DNA of 64,000 nt from Vandiemenella viatica. Taxonomy: Eukaryota > Arthropoda > Insecta > Orthoptera > Morabidae. Under the pieces are notes generated by a model. The model ran no database searches, was not told the DNA's origin, and saw only the letters and a list, made by a program, of their open reading frames with translations. The translations under genes were made by a program, and so were the position numbers. The stretch lies in assembly GCA_031002005.1 (NCBI GenBank), contig JARYHS010009186.1, positions 257,825,199 to 257,889,198 on the forward strand. Reading direction: 5' to 3'. The stretch's first letter is position 1. Every line of letters begins with the position of its first letter. Positions 31,131-43,300 of this stretch are shown here, in pieces.

Positions 31131-31689
31131 AAGAGTCTGATGGCAGCTTCTCTTAGCGTAACACTTAATGCACCTGACAAGTCCGTTTATACAACAATGA
31201 TGAACCCACCTTTTGATTGCCTCTGCACTAACTGTTGTGCAGCTATCAAACCTTTCAGCTACCATAGAAAAGCTATGTCAGAAGAGTTTGGCTATTTTGT
31301 TACCCACTGCTCAACTTCAGGACTGCTCCTAGCATTACAGAGGTTCAGAATTATTTTACATCTCTTAGGTAAGGTACAACAAGCTGTTTACTGCTTACAA
31401 TATTTTTAGTAAAATTTTAAATGCTAGTCATGGTGATTCATAAATCTCTTAGATTCTCAACATTTATTGTGCAGTGAATATTACAGACACAGCAAAAAGA
31501 AAAGATCATTTCTATAGATCCAGACTCTCCCAGATTTCACTTTATAATATGCACTTGGCATATTGTATGATTTAACTAATAAAGTGCAGTCAAAATAATA
31601 TGGTATTCTGTGGTAAACAGAAATTGTTCTGCATCTTTGATGTTGTGATGGTGCAGTGGAAACTTTGAATGAAATAACAAACAAAAGTA
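31131..31689. other. Intergenic, nothing assigned
   Basis: Open frames at 31140-31409 and 31481-31684 (minus) show no motif. They are possibly further LINE debris. Confidence 0.35.
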
Positions 31690-32340
31690 CCTACAGACTA
31701 AACCCTTGCATGGTATACCAAATTCGAGGAGACTTGACTACTTATGTGCAGTAACAAAAATAGGTTGGCCAGGGTCATCTACCAAGACTGTCGATTCCGT
31801 GTTACATGCATTTGCAAGGAGCCCTCAGAAGTCAACCCAAGCATTGCAGCCGAGTATCTGGTGTATTCTATACAAACTAATTCAGATGAAACCATAGTGT
31901 GCGCAGCTGTTGCAAGAGATGAGCCTGCGAGATCATGATGCATTTTTGCAGTTCAGTATGGATTTTCCAGACCAGCTACAGGTACAGAGTACCCAAACAT
32001 TCTGGACCTTTGACCGATGTCACAACTGCTGGTGGAAAGTGACAACTACATTTTTCAACAAAATAGGGCTCTGCCACATTTTTATCAGGCTGCTCGAGAT
32101 CACTTCACTGCTGAACTTTTCGATACTTGGATTGAACATGCTTCCAGATAATTCTCCTCTAATTATACAACCTACCTGATCACTTGTTATGCAATGCAAT
32201 TTATTCTTATGGATGTTACGTTAAAGAACTTGTGCTCGTACCTTCTCTGCCATGGGGTATTTAGAGAAACTGCAAGAAGAATCATACAATAAGTTGCCAG
32301 TATTACATTGAGATGTTGAGATGTGAGGCGGTAGCTTCAT
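31690..32340 (+). mobile_element. Decayed Tc1/mariner-type transposase region
   Basis: Pieces in shifting frames follow the order of the family at 337: RSPQKSTQA (about 31830), MSLRDHDAFLQFSMDF (about 31920), NRALPHFYQAARDHF (about 32065), and a W-x-Y-V-K-E-L block (about 32200-32230). This covers the HTH linker and the catalytic domain that the copy at 337 lacks. Many stops and frame changes show it is dead. I did not find terminal repeats. Confidence 0.65.
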
Positions 32341-32374
32341 TACAATATTGATGTATTACTTGTCACCCAAAGTC

Positions 32375-35300
32375 CAACCCCTCCTCCACGTGGTGGGAGA
32401 TGGGCAACGGCATAAAGTAAGGGATAGCCTGTGGGGGTGAGGTACAGTGGGGACCTAGTGTGCCCCGTGACCGATACGGTAGCTGTGAAGGCCCTACAGG
32501 AACCCTGAAAAATGGCGGCCAACGGGGCTCTGGTGAAGCTACGACAGGCCTAGCAAGCCGGTAGTGGATATATTTCTGCTTTCAAAACAAAAACAAATCT
32601 CGGAAAGGACGGAACAATGGACAAACGACATGGCAATGGAAACGGTTTTAAGATATGGATCCTTGAATATACGGACATTAACCGGGAAAGGGGAACAAAT
32701 TGTAGACATGATGGAGAGAAGGAAGTTGGATATTTTGGGGTTGAGTGAGACAAAGTGGAAAGGAAAGGGTAGAAAAGAACTGAGAAATGGTTTTCCAACT
32801 GTATTGGAATGGAAATGAGGAAGGGAGAAGAAATGGAGTAGGGATAGTTGTAAGAGAGGGGTTGAAAGAGGAAGTGGAAGAGATTACTGACAGAATGATG
32901 AAGGTTAGGATAGCAGTCAAAGGGAGAAAACTAGACATACTTCAAGTATACGCTCCACAAGTAGGCTGTCAAATTCAAGAGAAGGAGGAATTTGAGCAGG
33001 AGTTGCAAAGACAGTTAAATGGGCAAAATATTATAATTATGGGAGACTTAAATGCCCATGTAGGCACAGAAAGGCAGGGATATGAAGAAGTAATAGGAAC
33101 AGAAGGATGGGGTGACAGAAATGAAGAAGGGGAAAGGCTGTTGGATCTCTGCAAAAGAAATGGATTGAAAATAGGAAATTCTTGGTACAAAAAACAAGAG
33201 AGCCACGAGGTAACATGGTACAATAGCGATTGGCAGAGGAAGTCAGTTGTGGACTACTTTATATTTAATGGTGAATTAAAGCAGAGTGTGTCAGATGTGA
33301 AGGTAATACCCTCAGAGGGCACTGGATAGTGATCACCGGCTATTAGTAATGGAGCTAAGGATTGCGACAGAGAGGAGAAAATCAGAAAGACACGATAGGA
33401 GATTAAGAATATGGAAGTTGAAAGAGAAGAGCAATGAAGAGGAATACCAGAGAATAATAAGGAGTAAGATACCAATAGCGGAAATGGGGACAGTGGAAGA
33501 GGAGTGGGAATATTTTAAAACAACGTTAGTCCGAGCAGCAGAAACAGTGTGTGGAAGGACTGGTAACACAAAAAGGTGGAAAGAAACAGTATGGTGGAAT
33601 GATAGAGTTAAACAAGCAGTGGAACTCAAGAACAGGGCCTTTAGGGAATGGTTCAAGCAGAGGACACAGGAGACAAGGGATGACTACGTGAAGAAAAAGA
33701 AGGAGGCCAAAAAAATAGTAACCGAGGAAAGGAGGAAGTGGCTGGAGAAGTGGACCAACATGATGGAAGAAGATAGCAAAGGAAATAAGAAAGTATTATA
33801 TGGAATGGTAAAAAGGAAGAGGAAGGAGAGGATAGAAAATGTCAACATGCTGACGAAGATGGAAACGAAATAAACAACTCAGAAAAATTAAAAGGATGTG
33901 GAAGGAGTATTTTGAAGCCTTACTGAACCCAAATTTGGTCACAGGATGATACAGTTGTTCAGGAGAAGAAGTAAAATAGCAACAGTGTAGGAGAGAAAGA
34001 GAAGGATCTAACTTGGGAAGAAGTGGAAACAGCTCTGGGTAAGATGAAGGGTGGAAAGGCACCAGGCAATCGATGAAGTGAGCGTGGAAATGATAAGGGC
34101 AGCGGAGTAGTAGGAAAGCAGTGGTTATACCGTGTGTTGAGAAAGGTATGGAATCAGGGCACAACTCCTGAAGACTGGAAAAAAGGAATAATTGTACCTA
34201 TATTCAAGAAAGGGAGCAGGAAGGAGTTTAAAAACTATAGAGGTATTACACTGATGTGCCAAAGTGTATGAGAAGATAATTGAAAAAAGAATACGTGACA
34301 GGGTGACAAGGGGCTAAGGGAAGAGCAGTATGGCTCAGATCAGGGAGATCGACGGTAGATTTGATATTTGCCATGAGACAGCTGCAGGAAAAACATTATG
34401 AGTATGGAAAGGACCTACTGTTGGTATTCCTCGATATCGAGAAAGCATATGATTGTGTACACAGGAGTAAGGTATGGAAGACCTTGGAGAAGAGAGGAGT
34501 TTCCCAAAGAAACCATCAAGAGAGTGACGGAACTGTACCAAGGAAGTGTGAGCTATGTGAAAATAGGGGAAGGAAGATCAGATTGGCTGGAACAAAGGAA
34601 TGGACTAAAACAAGGAAGTGCCCTATCACCACTACTCTTCATTGTAATCATGGATGAAATAATGCAGAAGGTGGCAGCGAGGATGGGAGAGGAAAACATG
34701 AAGGTGATGGTGTTTGCGGATGATCTGGGGAGGTGAAGAAGAGGAAGTGCAGCGGCAGTTGGATGTATGGACAGACAGTGTGGAGGAATATGGCCTGAAA
34801 TTTAATGTAAAGAAATGTGAGTACATGGTAACAACCAGGAAAAAGAATAGAGTAGCCCAAGGAATTGTGATGGTAGGGGAACAACTAAAGAAGGTAGACA
34901 GTTGAAGTACTTGGGGAGTGTATTAGAGGAATGTGGAGGAAATGATGGCGAGATAAGTGAAAGAGGAAGACAAGCAGAGGCGTTCCTAAGGAGCATTAGA
35001 AGCCTGATATGGAATAAAGAGGTGCCACAGACAAGCAAGAGAGTAATCTATCATATGTACTATGTGCCTATCTTAACTTATGCTGCTGAAACGTGGACAA
35101 TGAAAAAGCGGGACATCAGCAGAGTACAAGCAAGTGAAATGAAGTTTTTAAGAGGTAGAATGGGAGTCACTAGAATGGACAGAATAAAGAATGAAGTGAT
35201 TAGACGCACCATGAAAGAGGAACCCCTACAGGAAAGGGTAGAGAGGACCAGACTGAGATGGTATGGGCATATCAAGAGAATAGGGGCTCAGAGAATCCCG

Positions 35301-35519
35301 AGAAAGATCCATGAAATTAAGATGGAAGGTAAACGACCCAGAGGAAGACCAAGAGATGGATGGCTGAAAGGAGTGGAGGAGGGTGTACGGAAGAGAGGAG
35401 AGGTGAGGACTGGAACAAAGTGGTGACAGAGAGGTGGTGGGAAGAAAGAAGGAAATGGAGAGGCTTGTGCATAATGCAGACCCAGCCAGAGGCCGGAAAC
35501 TGTTGAGGATGATGATGAT
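32375..35519 (+). mobile_element. RTE-type non-LTR retrotransposon, nearly full length
   Basis: A GC-richer leader (about 32375-32630) precedes an endonuclease plus reverse transcriptase frame (32630-35426) and a short 3' end finishing in GAGGATGATGATGATC. A trinucleotide-repeat tail and a single EN-RT ORF suit the RTE group and relatives. I could not match target-site duplications. Confidence 0.85.
32630..35426 (+). pseudogene. LINE ORF: AP endonuclease and reverse transcriptase, frameshifted
   Basis: The encoded polyprotein would nick target DNA and reverse-transcribe the element RNA. Endonuclease motifs come first: SLNIRTLTGKG, ILGLSETKWKG with the catalytic Glu, IIIMGDLNAHVG, and SVVDYFIFNGEL followed by D-S-D-H in another frame. 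A basic linker (33349-33873) follows. The reverse transcriptase has LLLVFLDIEKAYDCVHR (about 34420), NGLKQGSALSPLLF (about 34600) and VMVFADDLG (about 34710) with the catalytic Asp pair. The C-terminal block (34902-35426) contains VPILTYAAETWTMKKRD and MKFLRGRMGVTRMDRIKNE. At least five frame changes (near 32790, 33330, 33880-34340, 34560 and 34735-34900) break it. The remaining frames are long, so the insertion is not very old. It uses purine-rich codons unlike its AT-rich surroundings. Confidence 0.85.
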
Positions 35520-36000
35520 CAATGCTTTCTTTTCGGCTTTACAACATTGTTCACAAATTTTTTTCTTATTACAGTGTTTATAATCTCTGAAAATTTCCAC
35601 TTCGTGTAAGAGTGATTATTTTGTCCTTTAAAGAATACTTCTGCCCTTATTTTCGTTAACTGACATTTGAATTGGTTTTTGAATCACTACTTAATCTTCA
35701 TACAATCTAGCTGTACTTTTTTTTTTTCAAAATCAAGATGCACACACCCACTTTTTCTCCCCCCCCCCCTCCCCTACAACCAATGAAAACATACACGCAG
35801 TTACCTTGGAGCTTTATCCTCGCAAATCTCTGTAGGGTGAACTTATTATAATGGTGGAAGTGGATGTGTTTCTGCCTTTCTCAAAACTGTATAATATGGT
35901 GCGATGTATAATAAGTGTAATTTTGTAACAAATAATTTCACTCCATTGTCTATTGATAAATTGTTGAGCTTCCAGCCACTTCAAAATGTTGCACTTCTAA
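35520..36000. other. Intergenic, low-complexity tract
   Basis: Includes a pyrimidine-rich run (about 35718-35776: a T run, then CTTTTTCTCC and a C run). No gene seen. Confidence 0.45.
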
Positions 36001-36215
36001 GATGTTTCGAGGGTCCATTTCCTTGCCCTCATTTTCAATCCTATATGCACCATACTAGTGAAATAGTGCTATCAGCTACTAACAGTTTGAAAGGGGCCTC
36101 ATTGTAGGTCTCCATTTTACTGGTCGAATCGTGCAGTATACAAATTTGTAGGGCATTCAGATGAGACAGTAACCCAGTATTGGACTGCATGGGAACATGA
36201 GGAAATATATATTCA

Positions 36216-37020
36216 TTGTCAAGGTTCCAAATGGCCACAACTGACCACAAGGGAGGAGTGCCATATCGTAACCTCTTCACCTCTGTGCCTGTCATCCGAG
36301 AACAAGTAAAAGACTCCTTGCAACATTCTGTATCATCCCGCACCATTGGTTGGATACTAGCAGCAGCCAGACTAGGGAATTACCGTCTCATGCAATGGCT
36401 GCCACCATTAACACAACACAAACAGTTGTGTTTGGAATGGTGCTGTGACTGGAAGCACTGACCTCTGATGAATGGAGTCATATTGTGTTCAGCGATGAAT
36501 CGTGGCTCTGCACTACCTTGGATCCCTGTAGGAGTGTGTGGCGGCGACTTGGGGAGAGGTCTAAATCTTCTAGTGTTTTGGAGGAGTGCAGTAGTGTGCA
36601 TTATCGTGTGGAGAGCCATCAGATAAATTTCAGGTCCTGGTTGTTATTTACCAAGCGAACTCCAATGACACAATGGTGCATCATGTGAGGTTATAGGATC
36701 ATGGTGCCATTTTAACATGATAATGATCGTCCACAAACGGCCTGTGAGTGATGTTGAGATTCTCCCGTGGCCAGCAATATACTCAGATCTGTCCCCAATT
36801 AAAAATGCGTGGGAACAACTAAGATGTCAACTCTGACCCATTGCCAGTAACCAGGATATCAATGACCATTTACTACAGTTGTGGGTCAGCTTGCCTCGGA
36901 AGATAATACCATGGCTTTACGATACTCTCCCCAACTGAATCAGTGCATGCATCCAGGCCAGGGAGATGCAACACCTTACTTTTAAGTGGGCTAAAAATGT
37001 CAAGTTCTTTGTAAACTTGA
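36216..37020 (+). mobile_element. Tc1-like transposase relic (left arm)
   Basis: The order VSSRTIGWILAAARLGNYRL, QHKQLCLEWC, VFSDESWLCTTLDP (first catalytic Asp, other frame), VWRRLGERSKS, and a DNDRPQT block corresponds to a Tc1 family transposase from the second HTH to the second catalytic Asp. Several frame changes and stops are present. The identical relic lies inverted at 62150-62955. Confidence 0.8.
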
Positions 37021-37249
37021 TTTTGTAATACCTGAAGTAACTATATCACACACTCTGTCAATCCATGCAGTATCATTTCATTTTATTCTAGATAGTGTAT
37101 ATCTCACCAGTAGCCTATTTTGTGTGACAAGGTTTTCTTTTAACGAGTGAAGATTTAAAAGATTGTCAGGAAGTTTGTTAAATGTAACATTAAAAAAACT
37201 AAGGGTAAAAAAGTTAAGATCATGTACTACTTTTCTTAACATTAATTGT

Positions 37250-37255
37250 TTTATT
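37250..37255 (-). promoter_or_regulatory. CCDC25 polyadenylation signal AATAAA
   Basis: On the minus strand AATAAA lies 27 bases after the CCDC25 stop codon. The duplicated copy keeps the same signal at 61913-61918. Confidence 0.7.
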
Positions 37256-37282
37256 TAAATATCATCTTTGATTAATTGCTAA

Positions 37283-37364
37283 TTACATAAAATCGTCTGA
37301 ATCATTTCCATCATCATATCTATTAGAAGTCATATTTTCAGTCTTCATAAGTGTGCTGTAACTC
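37283..37364 (-). CDS. CCDC25: CCDC25 last exon
   Basis: The acceptor is TTCTGTTTCAG. The first base completes an Arg codon, then 26 residues ending DSDDFM and TAA. It lies inside the left arm of the inverted duplication. Confidence 0.9.
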
Positions 37365-40300
37365 CTGAAACAGAAATTTCACAGTCAATATCTGAAGGGT
37401 AGGGCCACACAGTTAGTAAAATGCAGTTTGAAAAACATTTAAAATGAAATTTAAGGGATTTTTACTTATTGCAAAAATACTTGTTAGGAAGTACTTGCGA
37501 GTATATATATTATTAACCGTTTCAATGCAATAATTGTGTTGAGATGTCAATTGAATCAGCAGACTTTAAATACTACAAGATATAAGTGACTATACAATGG
37601 ACTGACTAATTTTAAATGAGATTACTTTCCTAAATTACTAGCTTTTGTCACCCACTGTACCAAAACAATTTGTAGCTTCATTCTTCGCAGACACAGGTTT
37701 CTACTTCTCTGTTACATCCTCTCTACATGAATAAGGTACAACTCTGTTCATCTCATGTTTTGTGAGTTTGCCACAGCCCTCTTGCATTTGACTTTCACAA
37801 GTTTTTGATTTATTTTCCGTATCATTTGTTATTCATATTGATGTACAGATACACAACCTTCAATTTACTTTATATTCTAGCAGGGTGAAAGGTCAGCATG
37901 AATATAGCCAATTTTTGCAGATTTTCTTAACTACAAACCATTTCAATTTCCTCCTGCAGAGAGAGCTCATCACAAGATTGTAGCAGGTGATTATGCTCCT
38001 ACTTTTGTTTACACATTAGGTAGAGTTTGCAGTCCACTGTGAACTTCAAGAATATGATACTTATTAAGTGAAATTGAGGCCCCTTTGTTGGTGGTTGTAT
38101 TAAACAAGGTTAAGGAATAGTGGATAATACATCTGTTACTCCAACTAAACCCTCAGAAATGTAAAAAGAAGCGATTCTTCCCATATAGACATAATACACA
38201 TTTTCTCCATATGAAGAATTTTTCCATTAATATACGTAAAGTGGGAGAGTTCCGAATCCTGTCTTATTTTCTAATGGTGACGGATCCCCGTAGTCCGTGC
38301 AGAGTTTTGGTGCTCTAGAACAGGGTTTCTCAAAGTGGGGTATGTAAATCCCTAGGAGTTCTTCCCCAATTGAATGTAAGGGGGTTCCTGATATGATTTA
38401 CTTTATGGTGGCTGACTGGGTATCTTGAGATTGCAACATGCAACATGATGAACTGAGATTAAAAATGAGCTAAACTGCTAACATAGACTCACCTTGAGAC
38501 AAGAAACAAGCCCATCCATCAAATTAATTAATTAATAACATACTGCAGTTTGCGACTGTATTACTTATACTCTTTTTTTTTTTTTTTAGATAAAAATCCT
38601 TAAAAAAATAAAGACAATTTTTTTTAACCAAGGAATTTGCCATTGTTTGTGAGATTTCATAGGGTTATTTGGAGCTATGAGTTTGAGAAACCCTGCTCTA
38701 GAATTTTGTTTTTGGACCCATGCATCTGAAAAAAAAGGACAGAGTGACATGGAATCGTCCTATCACTTCATCTAGCGTACTACAACTTGAGTTTTAGAAT
38801 CTGCCCTCAGATTGTACACTGTGAAGTGTTCAACCTCACCACCCATTTACCTATGCAAGTTTCTGACCTCGAGGTTAACAATTTTAGAAAGGGGGACGTG
38901 GGTGGTTTACTGTAGCTATGATCCAGACATCAAAGCCAAGGTCCCCATTCTGTGTGATAAACATTCCACAGGTCTATATGAAAAGTTGTCGGACCTCCCA
39001 CTGAAGTAATGTGTCAATCAGATACGACATTTCAGGGCTGTTCTCAGACTCCATCTTCTGGTACTCCAGGAACCTAAAAATTCACCAGAAAAAGAGTCTG
39101 AGAATGGCCCTAAAATGTTGCATCTGAATCACCCACCTTTGGTGGGAGGCCCAAGAACTTTTTGTACATCTAATATACTGTGAAAGCCTTCATTCTTTCG
39201 GTACACAAGCCGTACACTAGAGAAGTAGTTCAAGCACGCACAGAATTTATGTTGCTGGAAAACAAGCTGTACAGCTCAGTTTCCAGTCCAGCGACCTAGA
39301 GTGTGCCTGTGGGGATATGAAAACATTGCTGACTTATAGAAACATTTTGCGGCAGGGAGGCAGTTTTTATTACATTTTTTAAAGACAGTGAATTACATGT
39401 AGTGGTAAGAAATTCATTACTAAATAAGTATTTCGACAATGGATGCAATGTAAGATTTCAAGAAGCTAAGAATGTTCCATGGCTACATAACAGTTGGTTT
39501 GAACAACGGAGCAGTCTCACAGGCAAAGCACTTGGTAATACGTACTACGTTGAGAAAAAAATAAAGCATTCAGAAGTTTTGAGACAGTCTGCAGGCAATC
39601 TCCTGAGTAATCAACTCAGTTATTGTTGAACTACTTTGAGGAAAACTATTTTGATCAAATTGTATTAATGTTCAAAATGTAGTGTCTTTTTCATGGGTTT
39701 TTGACGGAATACAGATGAATGGTTTTCCATGATGAACTATTAATCATCAACTAAAAAATAGCAAACAATGTGCCATACTGATTTACCTTAATTTTCTGCA
39801 ATCCACAGTACTCTATTCAGCTTCTCATAACAGCAGCTTTAAATACAATGGTCTGCCATTTGGTGGAAGCTCACCGTACTGTATTTCCCTGACCTTTGTT
39901 TAATACGCAAAGAGATACCATGGAGATCATCTACATCACCACTTGACAATTTTATTTCTAGGGATAGGTTGTGACCACTACAAAGGTACAAAAGCGATTT
40001 ACAGCAGCGAGGAATGAGCAAGCACTGTCACTAAATGAGGTACTAATGTGAGGTAGGTTTAATTAAACAAGAGGAGCAGATCGGATGGAAAGTGAAAGTG
40101 TCTGTACAAACCAAAATCATGAATGGTGTGCGTCAACTTGAACACATACACTGTGTTCTTCAAAATTGTGAATACCATGGAATTGATCAGAATCAACGTG
40201 CAGCACAAAGAAAAGTTCATTCGAATGTGAGCAGAAATATTTTGAAAAACATGGCATGGCAAACACCAAGTAAACTTTGTATCTAAAATTTGAATATTAA

Positions 40301-43300
40301 GTAATGGCCATTAAAAATGAGTTTCAGTTCAGATATAAGAGCTGCCCAAGCAAATAATATCAAGACAGTAACCTTGACTGGTAAGCACATGTTTACATTA
40401 CGACATCCTCCTTGTTGATTGGCTTAACTATGGACTTTCATTAACGTAATATCATTAATGATAAACCTCCAATTTGTTTCGTACCGCTCAAAAGAAGGAA
40501 AATTGATTAGTGTGTGCACATGGAAACCTTATATAATTTAATAATACTATCTCATTTCTTGAGATAATGAAATGTAAATATTTCTTGCTATTGTGCTGCA
40601 GCCCTCTTCATAATTACTGAGCAACTCTGAAAAATGCTATGGCACAATAGCCGAAAGCTTAGTGAAAGAAACCTTTATGCAGTATTGCCTAGAAAACGGA
40701 GGATTTTTTTTAAAACTAATATGGCTGCAAAAGTCTGACTTCACATACAACTTAGCAAATGTTCAAAGCCACAGCTGAAATGGGACTGAAGGAGGTACTA
40801 CACTCTTACCCCCCATGCGCTCAACTTTATTCAGTATCATGGGCAGTACTAAGTTGCTGTTCCAGTCATATCATTATTGGTAGGTCATGTTGACATTTAG
40901 TGCCATTGGTGCCATCAAATCCAATTATATCCCGACAATATAGCACGACTATAAAACTCCACAGAAATCAATGGAATGGCTTTCTGAATAATTGCCTCCA
41001 AAGAAGCCTAATGTACAATTGACTGGGAAGGTTATGGAAACAATTTTCTGAGATAATTATTGCATAACATTTGTCATATGATCTTTTTAGTTATTATAAA
41101 GAATCTAGTACTTTCTATTTTCAACAGTTTCAAACTTTATTACTGTGCTTTTGTTGATCTTATCTAGGAACTATATTTGAGAGATCAAGTATTCGAAAAT
41201 GCCATGTTCTTTTTCAACAATGACTAATATTTGTAGCAGCAACTCATACCCCATATATGCTGTTCAAACCTCACTTTATTCTCTTTCACCATGGTGAAAC
41301 CCAAAGTTTCTTTTTTCTCTAAGAGCAATCGCTATTCAACTGCATTGATGGCCAAAGAACAAATTATAATTTTTTCATAAAAACTATTACTATTTAAATC
41401 CTAGCTCAATCTAAAAACTATTTGTCATGTCACATAACGAAGCCATTGTTTTCTGCGAAAGAAATTCTATAGTAAATGAATATTGTGCACCCCTAATAAT
41501 CAAACTCCGGGACGGCATTGAAGAGAAGTGGTAAACTGTCAAGAGGTTTGTGCTCTTTCACAGCCTTGTACATGTCCACAATGCCTTGATGGGAAGGCTA
41601 TTGTTAAAACAAATGCAGTTTCACTGAACTTACCTAACCCTTTACTACAAAGTTTAGAGCTGGCCCAAAGTGACTTTCATTTCCAAAGTTGAAGATAGAT
41701 CTTTATAGATGAAAATTTAAAATTTAACATCGATGAGAAGGTGCAGGCAGTTGTAATGGGATATTTTGTGAACAAATTCAAAAAACCTTCTCCGATGGAA
41801 TAAATTTGTTAAAAGTAATAGTATGAATATCTTAAATCACCTTTCTAAATTAGTTATGGGGGGCTGCAAGTGTCTGTGAAAGTTTCGAGTGAGCATATGC
41901 ATTTATGTGTGTGCAGTTTCTTTAAGGCAGAAAGTGGAGATCATACCAAAAGTTATCTACAACCACAGGACAAACCATATGGCAGGGTCAACATTTGAAA
42001 ACCGGCTTTCTGTACCTTCCTATCTCCAGTATTGCAGTTCAACTTGAGCCATCAAAATGGCCACCATTCGGTTGAAATGAATAATAATAATAAAAAAAGA
42101 TTAAAAATTTGAGACTTATTGTAAGGGTCCATTTATGGAAAATTGGATGGAATATATTTGATTCAAAATAATATTCAACACACACTGTCTGTACTAGTTA
42201 GCAGTCACTTACTCTCTTTGGAATAATCACAACAACAAAAAAATGTACATTCAAATTTGGTCATCTTATCTAAAGACTGACTAGATTATATCATAAATAT
42301 GGAATTTATTAATTCAGTTTCTCTAAATACCAGATCATTTATAGTTAGGATGGAAGAGATTCACTGATGCACTAAAAAAAACTGATAATTCGGATTACCA
42401 AATGTATCAACTTTACAAACAGTGACGATTCGTTCATTACACAATATAGCACACATCCCCTTCACATTGTTTATGACTTCTAAATACAAACTTCCTAGAC
42501 CAAATCAAAAATGGCAACAGGAGGCATTACGTCATCGACAAAGATGCATGGGTATGAGACTACAACAGTGACTTATTAATGCTGAAAGTTACTAAACTGA
42601 TAAAGTGAATTGAATAAACCAGGCAATATAAGTTTACCAATTTAATGTATAACCTTGTCAGGCCAAGATGTTACATGGGAGGATGTTAACACTTTAACCT
42701 GAACTGTGAACAGCTAAGTTCATGACCATGTGTAGCCTTCTGGTGCCTAAAATATTTAAGAAATCAGCTGCCACACATACGTATTAAACCCCAAATGTGA
42801 TGGGGAATTTAAATAAATTCACACAGTTTCAGAGTAACACAATACTTACATTCTTGATAAAGTTCACTTGTACATTGTTGGTACCATATACGTCGATAAA
42901 GCATCAAACATCAGTTTCATTGAAGATTACAGGTTAAGCACATTCATACGAGAAGAAAAACTCACCAACTCCCCCTAACATTAGTGAGTACACTACTACG
43001 ACAGGTTGGAATTTGCCGAAACCGCTATCGCATGGAGCAATTTGCTCCGCTAACTAGTGTGGAGTTGCGCGATCACTTTCCGGCAAAAGAATGAGATAAC
43101 TCATGGTGGCTGCGTGGCCTTTTATAAGCTTGCCATGGCCTATGACGCCAGTAACTTTTTTCTTTAGTTAATATCTCCTAAAGTACAAAGTAGTTTAACT
43201 TGCATTTTTTACAAGGGCTCCATATCATCATGTTCTATCTATTATAATTTAATTTAACATTCAAAAGTACTTCTATAAGCTTAAAATTGAAGTCTACCAC

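Larger units (their letters stand above)
36001..39183 (+). repeat. Inverted duplication, left arm
   Basis: This segment is present as its reverse complement at 59994-64000. Compared stretches differ at about one base per hundred, plus small indels and one 831-bp insertion in the right copy. It carries a Tc1 relic, the last CCDC25 exon with its polyadenylation signal, a hAT MITE and a fold-back. The right copy is cut by the window end, so the true left boundary may lie below 36001. Confidence 0.93.

Noticed and set aside
32550..35600. Numerous minus-strand open frames across the LINE
   Set aside because: Shadows of the purine-rich LINE ORF; Ser/Pro/Leu-rich composition is the antisense of Arg/Lys/Glu codons.
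38311..38703. CTCTAGAA pair considered as restriction-site coincidence
   Set aside because: The octamer flanks matching CAGGGTTTCTCAAA ends in both duplication arms, so it is a hAT target duplication rather than chance.
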